Assembly (NCBI GenBank): GCA_022710725.1
Contig: JAKLGK010000002.1
Span: 62,001 to 126,000, forward strand
Reading direction: 5' to 3'
DNA length: 64,000 nucleotides
DNA from: Verrucomicrobiota bacterium
Lineage (GTDB): Bacteria; Verrucomicrobiota; Kiritimatiellia; CAIQIC01; JAGNIJ01
Shown in pieces: positions 57,409 to 64,000 of this stretch (position 1 is its first letter; each line of letters begins with the position of its first letter). The position numbers were made by a program, and so were the translations under genes. The notes below the pieces were generated by a model. The model searched no databases. It saw only the letters and a program-made list of their open reading frames with translations, and had not been told where the DNA came from.

Positions 57409-57436
57409 TTGACTCCACCCATGCTGCAAGGATACC
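57409..57436 (+). promoter_or_regulatory. Weak candidate promoter for the AbrB-recombinase pair
   Basis: TTGACT is followed at 16 bp by GATACC. If used, the transcript would begin near 57443, almost at the ATG at 57445, giving a leaderless message for the regulator. The -10 match is poor. Confidence 0.3.
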
Positions 57437-57444
57437 TTGCGGCC

Positions 57445-57669
57445 ATGCAAATCGACATCGCCAGCGTGACCGTGAAGGGGCAATTCACTATTCCCCGCAA
57501 ATTCTGCGACGCCTTGAAGCTCACGGCGGGCTCAAAAATGTTCATCGTCTGCGACGGCGAACATTTGCTGTTGAAGCCACTCACGCCGCCGGATTTCAAG
57601 GCATTTGCAAAGGTCGTGCGAGAATCAAAGGCATTGACCGAGAAAGCCGGGAAAGGGGGCGCGAAGTGA
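57445..57669 (+). CDS. AbrB/SpoVT-type DNA-binding protein
   Basis: 74 residues from ATG 57445 (82 if the ATG at 57421 is used). Residues 1-45 form a swapped-hairpin AbrB domain: IDIASVTVKGQFTIPRKFCDAL, then GSKMFIVCDGEHLLLKPL. The C-terminal 25 residues are charged and helical. Such proteins bind DNA as dimers and are often antitoxins or autoregulators. Here the stop overlaps the recombinase GTG start (GTGA) and no toxin gene is adjacent, so it more likely controls recombinase expression than acts as an antitoxin. Confidence 0.8.
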   Translation: MQIDIASVTVKGQFTIPRKFCDALKLTAGSKMFIVCDGEHLLLKPLTPPDFKAFAKVVRESKALTEKAGKGGAK

Positions 57670-59423
57670 ACTTCTTTCTGTATGCGCGGAAATCCACCGA
57701 CGAGGACGACCGGCAAATGTTGTCCATCGAAAGCCAACTCGACGAACTCCGCGAGTTGGCCCGAAAGGAAGGCGTCAGCATCGTGCGCGAGTTTGTCGAA
57801 TCCATGTCGGCCAAATCGCCGGGAAGACCTGTCTTCGACAACATGATCAAAGAAATTGAACGCGGCCATGCAGAGGGAATCATTTCATGGCACCCCGACC
57901 GGCTCGCGCGCAATGCCGTTGATGGCGGACGGATTGTCCACTTGCTTTCTGTCGGACAGTTGAAGGCTTTGAAGTTCTCGACGTTCTGGTTTGAGAACAC
58001 GCCGCAAGGCAAGTTCATGCTGAACATTGCCTTTGGGCAGTCTCAATACTACGTCGAAAATCTTACGGAAAATGTCTGGCGCGGCATCCGCCAGAAACTG
58101 CGGCGCGGCGAGTATCCGAGCCGCGCGCCGGTCGGGTACTTGAACGAGACCAAAACCCACACCGTCATTGTGGACGAGGCAAAAGCGCCGCTTGTGCGGC
58201 GGCTCTTCGAGTCCTACGCAACGGACAAATACAGCGCGAGCGACCTTTGCGAATTGGCGAAGGATTGGGGATTGACCAGCATCAACGCCAAGGCCATCCG
58301 GCCCAATCGCATGTCAACCCTGCTCACCGACCCGTTTTACGTCGGCATGTTCCGGTATCGCGGCGAGACCTACGAAGGCACACACGCCGCGATTGTGCCG
58401 AACAGCCTTTTTGAACAGGTTCAGCGAATCCATAAGCGACGGGCTGGCCCCGAACGCGAACGACGTTCAGACGGCTATCCGTTTCTTGGCCTTTTCGGCT
58501 GTGACGTGTGCGGAGGCGCAATCACAGCCGAAAGCCAGAAGGGGCACACGTATTACCGATGCACGAAGAAGATGGGCCGCCCCTGTCACTTGAAGTGCAT
58601 CCGCGAGGAGCCTTTCGCGGATGCCCTCAAGCTCAAGACACGCGCCGTGTCGCTCCCTGACGACGGCGCGGCTGCGGTTCTGGCGATCTTCGACCAGTGG
58701 GCGGCAGACGAGCGGACGGAATCCGCCGCCGCACTGAACGGAGAGCAGACACGGCTTGCGGACCTTGAAGCCAGGTTAAACCGATTGCTCGACGTTTACC
58801 TTGAAGGCTCTTTGACGCGTGACGAATACGCCGCGCGCAAAGAGCAGATGCTGCGCGACAAGGCGGACGCGAAAGAGAAAATCGGCCAAATTCAGACGAG
58901 GGGTGCAATTTGGCTCGAACCTTCCCGCGAGTTTGTGAAACGCGCAAATATGGCCGAAAAGTTGAGTTTTTCAGACGACCTCGCGGGAATACGCGATTTT
59001 CTGAAAATTGCTGGCTCGAACCTGAAATTGACGCCGCCGGAGACAGCGCAGAAAGACGGCGGAGAATATGCGCGCGCGTGGCCGGAAGAATCGGAAGCAG
59101 AGCCGACCGAAGGGCGGTCGAGTCCTCGGCGCGGCGGCTTCGCCACACGCGCCGACTTTTCGCATCCGAAAGCCGACGCCGTTTCCGTTCGGGCCTCCAA
59201 GTCCCTGCAAATCAAGGCCGAATCGAATCGCGTCCGCTTCGCCCCGTCCGCCTTGTCCGTCTCGGATTCCGCCGTGACCCTCGTCGCGTCCGTCAGTTCG
59301 GGGCCGCGTCCCGTCTCACCGTTGAAGCTGCTCGGAAAAGCCGTCCCGCAAATCGTCGTCGAGTTCGCGGAGCCGTGGAAATCCGTCGCGGAAATCGCGC
59401 CGTCAGGAGATTGGAGCGGGTGA
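57666..59423 (+). CDS. Large serine recombinase (integrase of the element)
   Basis: 585 residues from a GTG start with GGGAAAGGGGG upstream. The resolvase-type catalytic domain (1-150) has YARKS (nucleophile Ser10) and HPDRLARN (Arg79 and Arg82). A recombinase domain (about 155-265) is followed by a zinc ribbon with Cys279, Cys282, Cys299 and Cys307/311, then a coiled coil (about 355-410), the standard large serine integrase order. The C-terminal 115 residues lie in inverted repeat B. The final codons cross the att core and end (DWSG-stop) inside the tRNA-Gly gene. The circular form would instead encode 20 different residues after DWS. The enzyme should catalyse integration; excision would need a directionality factor, which I do not see. 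Confidence 0.92.
   Translation: MNFFLYARKSTDEDDRQMLSIESQLDELRELARKEGVSIVREFVESMSAKSPGRPVFDNMIKEIERGHAEGIISWHPDRLARNAVDGGRIVHLLSVGQLKALKFSTFWFENTPQGKFMLNIAFGQSQYYVENLTENVWRGIRQKLRRGEYPSRAPVGYLNETKTHTVIVDEAKAPLVRRLFESYATDKYSASDLCELAKDWGLTSINAKAIRPNRMSTLLTDPFYVGMFRYRGETYEGTHAAIVPNSLFEQVQRIHKRRAGPERERRSDGYPFLGLFGCDVCGGAITAESQKGHTYYRCTKKMGRPCHLKCIREEPFADALKLKTRAVSLPDDGAAAVLAIFDQWAADERTESAAALNGEQTRLADLEARLNRLLDVYLEGSLTRDEYAARKEQMLRDKADAKEKIGQIQTRGAIWLEPSREFVKRANMAEKLSFSDDLAGIRDFLKIAGSNLKLTPPETAQKDGGEYARAWPEESEAEPTEGRSSPRRGGFATRADFSHPKADAVSVRASKSLQIKAESNRVRFAPSALSVSDSAVTLVASVSSGPRPVSPLKLLGKAVPQIVVEFAEPWKSVAEIAPSGDWSG
59069..59417. repeat. Inverted repeat B, right copy
   Basis: The partner of 56942-57299, forming the 3' end of the intact recombinase gene. 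Conserved edges and a divergent middle are described for the left copy. Its outer end is the attR core. Confidence 0.75.
59411..59417. other. attR core at the tRNA-Gly 3' end
   Basis: TTGGAGC covers the CCA end, the discriminator base and the start of the acceptor stem of the tRNA gene read on the opposite strand. The element side (GTCAGGAGA) matches the internal attP-like site; the other side is the tRNA. Direct-repeat partner at 47095. Confidence 0.7.
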
Positions 59424-59485
59424 CGGGAATCGAACCCGTGTATTCTGCTTGGAAGGCAGAGGCTTTACCACTAAGCTACACCCGC
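59412..59485 (-). tRNA. tRNA-Gly(TCC), integration target
   Basis: 74 nt with encoded CCA. Acceptor stem GCGGGTG / CACCCGC, D arm GCTTAGTGGTAAAGC, anticodon stem TCTGC / GCAGA with loop CTTCCAA (anticodon TCC, plus-strand positions 59451-59453), T arm ACGGG-TTCGATT-CCCGT, discriminator T. All helices pair fully, so the gene stays functional after insertion. Its 3' end is shared with the recombinase stop codon on the other strand. It follows the histidine kinase gene on the same strand. Confidence 0.96.
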
Positions 59486-59539
59486 CCGGGCGCTTGGCTT
59501 TCAGCTACCGGTCGACTCTACGTTTCCGCCGCAGGCCCG

Positions 59540-62374
59540 TCAAGATTTCGGGGGCGGCGTAACGGGGCGTCCGTCGAGGGCGTCGCGGACGGCGGCCAGC
59601 AGGTCGTCGCTTTTCGCCGGCTTGTACAGGATGCCCAGCGCGCCCGCCGCGACAAGGCGCTCGGAGAGATCCTCGCGCACGAACCCGCTGGTCAGCAGGA
59701 TCTTCACGTCGGCCTTCTCCTGCCGCAGCGCCTGAAAGGTTTCCTCCCCGCCCATCCCCGGCATGACCAGGTCGAGGAACACGAGGTCCACGCGGTCCTT
59801 GACGTCCTTGAACAGGTCCACCGCCTCCTCGCCGGACGAGGCCGAGACCACCTTGTAGCCGTAGGACTTGAGAACCTCGACCGCCATCTGCCGGACGAGC
59901 GCCTCGTCCTCCACGACGAGGATGGTCTCCGTGCCGGTGAGGACGCGGCCGGAGGGCGCCTTTTCCGGGGAGGTGTCGCCCGATTCGCAGGCGGGGAAAT
60001 AGAGCCGGAACGTGGTGCCGCAGGTTTCCTCGCTCTCGACGTGGACGAAGCCCTTGTGGTTGGTGACGATGCCGTAAACGATTGACAGGCCCAGGCCGGT
60101 GCCGCCGCTGGCGGCCTTGGTGGTGAAAAACGGATCGAAGATCCGGGCCTGGGCCTCCTTGGGGATGCCCTTGCCGGTGTCGCTGACCGTGACGCAGATG
60201 TACTTCTCGTCCGCGGCCTCGGCGAGGACGGCCCGCTCGCGCAGGTCGAGCGCCCGGTGCTCGGTGGACAGGGTGAGCATGCCCACCTTGCCGCTCATGG
60301 CCTCGGCGGCATTGATGCCCATGTTCATGATCACCTGGTTGAGCTGCCCGCGGTCGCCGAGCACGGGGGGCAGTTCCGGGGCCAGCCGCATATGGATCTG
60401 GATGTTGGCCGGCAGCGATCGGCGGAGGATGGCCACGACGTCGTGGATGACCGTGTTGAAGGACACGGGCTCCTTCGCGAAGTGCCGCCGCCGCGCGAAG
60501 GAGAGCAGCTGGCGCGTCAGGTCCGCGGCTCGCACCGCCGATTGCTCGATCAGGCCGAGGTCGCGGTGGATGTTGCTGCCGGGCGGCGTCCGGGCCAGGA
60601 GATAGGTCGTGAAGCCGAGGATGCTGCTCAAGATGTTGTTGAAGTCGTGGGCGATGCCGCCGGCCAGCATGCCGACGGCTTCCATCTTCTGGGCCTGGCG
60701 CAGGTGCTCCTCGAGGCCCCGGCGCACGGTCTCCTGCTCCTCGGCGCGGAGCCGGGCGGCGACCTGCAGGGCGGCGACGGTGACCACCTCGACGTCGAGG
60801 CTGTCGAAGGCGCGGGTCTTGTCGTCCAGCATGATGATGGAGCCGCGGATCCTTCCGCTCGAGTCGCGGAGGGGCGCTCCGACGCAGGTTTTCAGCGACC
60901 GCGAACCCAGCCGGGCGGCGCATTGCGGCGGCGGGGCCGTGTCGAGCGAGTGGGAGTAGAACGGCATGCCCGTTTCGGTGATCTGCCCGCACACGCCGCA
61001 TTGCAGTTGCTCCAGGGCTTCCGGCCCGACATCGGCCAGCACATCCGGCCGGCCGCGGTGGACCACCCGGCCTTCGCCGGACAGGTGAAGGATCACGAGC
61101 AGGGGCTCGTACATCTCGAACAGGATGTCGCACACGCCCTGGAGGAACCGCTGCGGATCGTCGGCCAGCGAGCTGGTCTGGGCGAAGAACAATTTCAGGC
61201 GCGAGATCAGGGCCTGGGCGCGGTCGTGCCGCCGCTGCATGTCCTCCGCCTGCTCGCGCAGCTCGAATTCGTGCTGCTTGTGGCGGTGGATGTTGCGCGC
61301 GACCGCCATGATCCCGCGGGGCTGGCCCACTTCGTCGTGCAGGATGCTGTGGCTCTGCTCGAACCAGACCACCTGCCCGCCGGCATCCCGGGCCCGGAAC
61401 TCGGTCATGCCGTCCTTGTGCGTCGCGGCGCATTGCCGGAGTTCGCCGCGGAGCGCTTCGTAATCGGCGGGCAGGACGAAATCGGACCAGCTTTTTTCGC
61501 CGCTGAAGAGCTCGTCGGAGCGGACCCCCGTGATCCGTTCGAAGGACGGGTTGGCCAGGAGGATGTCGCCCTCCATGTTGAGGATCAGGATGGGGTCCGA
61601 GGATTCGCGGAACAGGACGCTGAAGCGCTCTTCCGAGGCCTCGAGGGCATAGGCCAGGTCCTTCTGCCCGGAGAGGTCGCCGGCCACGCCGCGGACCCCG
61701 AGGGTGATGCCGCGCGGATCCTTGATCGGGAACAGCGAAACCCAGAAAGGCCGCGCCGCTCCGCGGCCGTGCACCAGGCGCAACTCCGAGTTGCGGACCG
61801 CCTCCCCGCCGTGCGCCTTGCGCCAGACGGCGTCGAACGAACCCCGCTGCTCCTCCACGAGCAGTTCGCGGAAGAGGCGCCCGGTCGTGACGTCGGCCTG
61901 GCGGTCGAGCAGGCCGGCGAACTCCTCCGCGCCGTAGACGAGGCGGCCGCCGGCGTCGAGCTCGAAGATGATGACGGGGGCGCCGGACGGCAGGAGGCGG
62001 GGGCCCGCGTCGTGCCAGCCGGGGGCGTCGAGAATCCAGACCACCGCGGTGCGCCGGGCGCTCCAGGGCAGGGTGCAGCCCCGGGCCCGCACCAGGCGGC
62101 TGGCGGAACCCGCGGGAACGCAGACGAACTCCTTCCAGCCCGTGGCGCCGCCGCCCGAGCCGAACCCGAGGGCCTCGCAGGTGGCCCGGTCCATGCCGAC
62201 CAGCTCGCCGCCGAATTGGCCGACGGCCTGGCGGGTGCGCGCGCCCGTGATCCCCTCGGCCGCCGGGTTGAGCAGCAGCACGCGGAGTTCGGCGTCCATG
62301 ACGATGACCGGGAGGTCGAGCGACAGCACGAGCGATTTGAAAAACGCGGCGGCGGGGCTGGAGGACGCAGTCAT
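59540..62374 (-). CDS. Hybrid sensor histidine kinase with PAS and GAF domains
   Basis: 944 residues, no clear membrane helix. Order: PAS-like domain (1-115), second PAS (about 125-240), a well-formed third PAS (about 248-370, [17 protein letters not shown]), coiled linker, GAF-like domain (about 410-555) containing CGVCG, then the kinase: H-box [14 protein letters not shown]-box [11 protein letters not shown]1 DTGKGIP, G2 [10 protein letters not shown]. The receiver domain starts at about 818 ([18 protein letters not shown]), with phospho-acceptor Asp in [10 protein letters not shown] and the Lys in YKPAK. The signal is unknown; output must pass to a separate partner or phosphotransfer protein. 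Confidence 0.93.
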   Translation of the reverse strand: MTASSSPAAAFFKSLVLSLDLPVIVMDAELRVLLLNPAAEGITGARTRQAVGQFGGELVGMDRATCEALGFGSGGGATGWKEFVCVPAGSASRLVRARGCTLPWSARRTAVVWILDAPGWHDAGPRLLPSGAPVIIFELDAGGRLVYGAEEFAGLLDRQADVTTGRLFRELLVEEQRGSFDAVWRKAHGGEAVRNSELRLVHGRGAARPFWVSLFPIKDPRGITLGVRGVAGDLSGQKDLAYALEASEERFSVLFRESSDPILILNMEGDILLANPSFERITGVRSDELFSGEKSWSDFVLPADYEALRGELRQCAATHKDGMTEFRARDAGGQVVWFEQSHSILHDEVGQPRGIMAVARNIHRHKQHEFELREQAEDMQRRHDRAQALISRLKLFFAQTSSLADDPQRFLQGVCDILFEMYEPLLVILHLSGEGRVVHRGRPDVLADVGPEALEQLQCGVCGQITETGMPFYSHSLDTAPPPQCAARLGSRSLKTCVGAPLRDSSGRIRGSIIMLDDKTRAFDSLDVEVVTVAALQVAARLRAEEQETVRRGLEEHLRQAQKMEAVGMLAGGIAHDFNNILSSILGFTTYLLARTPPGSNIHRDLGLIEQSAVRAADLTRQLLSFARRRHFAKEPVSFNTVIHDVVAILRRSLPANIQIHMRLAPELPPVLGDRGQLNQVIMNMGINAAEAMSGKVGMLTLSTEHRALDLRERAVLAEAADEKYICVTVSDTGKGIPKEAQARIFDPFFTTKAASGGTGLGLSIVYGIVTNHKGFVHVESEETCGTTFRLYFPACESGDTSPEKAPSGRVLTGTETILVVEDEALVRQMAVEVLKSYGYKVVSASSGEEAVDLFKDVKDRVDLVFLDLVMPGMGGEETFQALRQEKADVKILLTSGFVREDLSERLVAAGALGILYKPAKSDDLLAAVRDALDGRPVTPPPKS

Positions 62375-62392
62375 GGCGATCTATTGGCGGGC

Positions 62393-62421
62393 AGCATAAA
62401 GAAGCCGGGCGGCAGCGTCAA
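62393..62421 (-). promoter_or_regulatory. Candidate promoter for the histidine kinase gene
   Basis: Minus-strand TTGACG and TATGCT are separated by 17 bp and end 18 bp before the kinase ATG, giving a very short leader. Confidence 0.5.
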
Positions 62422-62462
62422 AGGCATTGTAGGCCGTCCCGGCTTTCCGGCGGGCGTTGCGG

Positions 62463-63515
62463 TCAGGCCGACAGGCGCAGGTCGGGCCGGATTTCCACTG
62501 CGGCCGGATCGGCGGGCGCCGGTCCCCCCGTCGCGCCGGCCAGCCCGGCGACCATCGCGGCGTTATCGGTGCAGAAGGAGGGGGGCGCCATGCGCAGCGG
62601 GAGGCGTCGCCGCCGGGCGGCCTCCTCGATCCGCGCGCGCAGCCGGCGATTGCGCAGCACGCCGCCGACACAGCCGAACGAGGCATAGGCGTCTTTTTCC
62701 ATGGCCTGTTCCGCCCGGTGGAGCAGCGTGTTGAACACGGCTTCCTGGAAGCTGGCGGCGAGGTGCCGGAGGCGGTCCGGGCCGAGGAGTTCGGGTTGCC
62801 GGCGCAGGAGATAGAGAAGGGCCGTCTTCAGGCCGCTGAAGCTGAAACACAGGTCGGGATCGAGGTCGCCGGTGCGCGGGCTGGCCCGGATGGACGTGCG
62901 GGAAAAGGAGATCGCCTCCGGATCGCCTCCCGCGGCGGCCTGCTCGATGGCCGGCCCGCCGGGATAGCCCAGGCCCATCAGGTTGGCGCCCTTGTCCAGG
63001 GCTTCGCCCGCGGCGTCGTCCAGGCTCTGGCCCAGCCACCGGTATCGCCCGAGGCCCTCGAATCGGACCAGCGCCGTGTGGCCGCCGGAGACCATCAGGA
63101 CCAGCATGGGCAGGGGCGGGGCGGGCGGGGGAGCCGCAGCCGGGGGCTCGGGAAGAAACAGCGAGTAGAGGTGCGCTTCCACATGGTTGACCGGGATGAG
63201 CGGGCGCCGCTGGCGCAAGGCCAGCGACTGGGCCGCGGACAAGCCCACGAGCAGCGAGCTGGCCAGGCCCGGGCCGCGGGTCACGGCGAAGGCATCCAGG
63301 TCGTCCCAGCCGAGGCCGGACTGCCCGATCGCTTCGCGAAGGATCCCGGGCAGGATTTCCACGTGCTGGCGCGAGGCGATTTCCGGGACCACGCCGCCGT
63401 AGGGCCGATGGCTGGCCACCTGGCTGTAGATGCAATTGGAGAGCACCTTCCAGCCGTCCGCCACCACGGCGGCCGCCGTCTCGTCGCACGAGGTTTCGAT
63501 GCCGAGAACATTCAT
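62463..63515 (-). CDS. tsaD: tRNA threonylcarbamoyladenosine biosynthesis protein TsaD
   Basis: 350 residues, ASKHA fold. Transfers the threonylcarbamoyl group to A37 of ANN-decoding tRNAs with TsaB and TsaE. Starts MNVLGIETSCDETAAAVV. Metal-binding NHVEAH is intact, followed by LMVSGGHTAL, GEALDKGANLMGLGYPGGP, FSFSGLKTAL and the final CTDNAAMVAGLAG. A Pro/Ala-rich insert (about 124-136) precedes LVLMVSGGH. It lies 43 bp after the S41 protease gene. Confidence 0.95.
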   Translation of the reverse strand: MNVLGIETSCDETAAAVVADGWKVLSNCIYSQVASHRPYGGVVPEIASRQHVEILPGILREAIGQSGLGWDDLDAFAVTRGPGLASSLLVGLSAAQSLALRQRRPLIPVNHVEAHLYSLFLPEPPAAAPPPAPPLPMLVLMVSGGHTALVRFEGLGRYRWLGQSLDDAAGEALDKGANLMGLGYPGGPAIEQAAAGGDPEAISFSRTSIRASPRTGDLDPDLCFSFSGLKTALLYLLRRQPELLGPDRLRHLAASFQEAVFNTLLHRAEQAMEKDAYASFGCVGGVLRNRRLRARIEEAARRRRLPLRMAPPSFCTDNAAMVAGLAGATGGPAPADPAAVEIRPDLRLSA

Positions 63516-63558
63516 GGGAGAACGCCGGAACCCGCCCTGGACCCTGAACCCGCCCCCT

Positions 63559-64000
63559 TCAACGCCGGGCGACGGCGGAGGTGCGCTGCTGCGCGGTGAA
63601 GATCATCACGCCCTTCAGGATGTCCAGGGCCCGCTCGAGCTGCACGTCGCGGATCGCGCTCGCGGGAACATCGGCTTCGTCCTTCCCGCTTTCGGGCTCG
63701 GCGCGCTGGTTGATCAGCCGCTGCAGGTCTTCCGGGGGCATGGCGACGGGGACATCCGGTTCGATGCCCTGCTCGTGGATGACCCGCTTGCTCGGCGTGT
63801 AGTAACGCGCGGTTGTCAGCCGGATGGCGGACCCGTCGTCGAGCTGGAGGACGCTCTGCACGGAGCCCTTGCCGAACGATTTCCCGCCCACGAGGATGGC
63901 GCGGCGGTGGTCCTGGAGCGCGCCGGCCACGATCTCGGCCGCGCTGGCGCTGCCGCCGTTGATGAGGATGACCATCGGGAAGTCGGTGTAATGCTGGCGG
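63559..64000 (-). CDS. S41 C-terminal processing peptidase, C-terminal part (5' end outside window)
   Basis: The frame is open to the right edge, reading [20 protein letters not shown] at the start of what is visible. The catalytic Ser is in [16 protein letters not shown] and the Lys in SFGKGSVQ, as in CtpA/Prc. The strand [20 protein letters not shown] follows. The C-terminal 50 residues are helical and end [15 protein letters not shown] domain and signal peptide should lie beyond the window. The likely role is periplasmic processing of exported proteins. It precedes tsaD on the same strand. Confidence 0.93.
   Translation of the reverse strand, partial: RQHYTDFPMVILINGGSASAAEIVAGALQDHRRAILVGGKSFGKGSVQSVLQLDDGSAIRLTTARYYTPSKRVIHEQGIEPDVPVAMPPEDLQRLINQRAEPESGKDEADVPASAIRDVQLERALDILKGVMIFTAQQRTSAVARR

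Noticed and set aside
57445..57669. Antitoxin of a toxin-antitoxin pair
   Set aside because: The AbrB-like fold fits, but the overlapping downstream gene is a full-length recombinase and no small toxin lies on either side.
60257..62734. 825-codon plus-strand frame opposite the histidine kinase and tsaD
   Set aside because: Shadow of the kinase gene; the kinase motifs on the minus strand are complete and in order.

Overview
The window is GC-rich, densely coded DNA that most resembles a member of the PVC superphylum (Verrucomicrobiota / Kiritimatiellota). Two gene orders support this. Genes at 6790-14473 match, in order and architecture, the Akkermansia Amuc_1102-1101-1100-1099-1098 pilus-like locus. 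The division and wall cluster at 34467-46313 places a LysM gene between murD and ftsW, as chlamydiae place nlpD. MurE carries the DNPR motif, so meso-diaminopimelate peptidoglycan is expected. The assignment rests on my recall of these families, not on a database search.

Layout: 3-2693 holds the end of a large secreted protein and a lipoprotein. 2778-6550 holds mtnP, glgC and two membrane-anchored zinc-finger proteins. 6790-14473 is the pilus/secretin locus. 14622-21395 has a 5'-3' exonuclease, a GT-C-like membrane protein, coaE, rho and a VWA protein. 21409-34270 is mixed housekeeping on both strands: CrtI-like oxidoreductase, fabI, speA, a secreted DUF3131-like protein, murC, a SagB-like flavoprotein, an ATP-grasp ligase, metG and an M29 aminopeptidase. 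34467-46313 is the dcw cluster: mraZ, unknown, rsmH, ftsL-like, ftsI, murE, a small zinc-ribbon gene, murF, mraY, murD, LysM gene, ftsW. After a small membrane protein comes an integrated element (47095-59417) ending at a tRNA-Gly gene. The chromosome resumes with a hybrid histidine kinase, tsaD and the end of an S41 protease.

The most interesting region is the integrated element. It carries one translationally coupled operon: type I restriction-modification (hsdR, hsdM, hsdS) running without a break into SIR2, HerA and a small KTSC-domain gene. A near-identical inverted repeat of about 0.4 kb (47095-47518 and 56548-56948) encloses this cargo. Beside it, an AbrB-like regulator overlaps a large serine recombinase whose stop codon lies inside the 3' end of the tRNA-Gly gene.

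The 7-bp sequence TTGGAGC occurs at the left end, in inverted orientation between cargo and recombinase, and at the tRNA. Joining the two outer copies rebuilds an intact tRNA-flanking attB, and also an attP lying inside the recombinase coding sequence. Integration therefore appears to replace the last 20 residues of the recombinase with a single Gly. The internal inverted copy preserves the predicted full-length C-terminus. This is inferred from sequence alone but can be tested directly.
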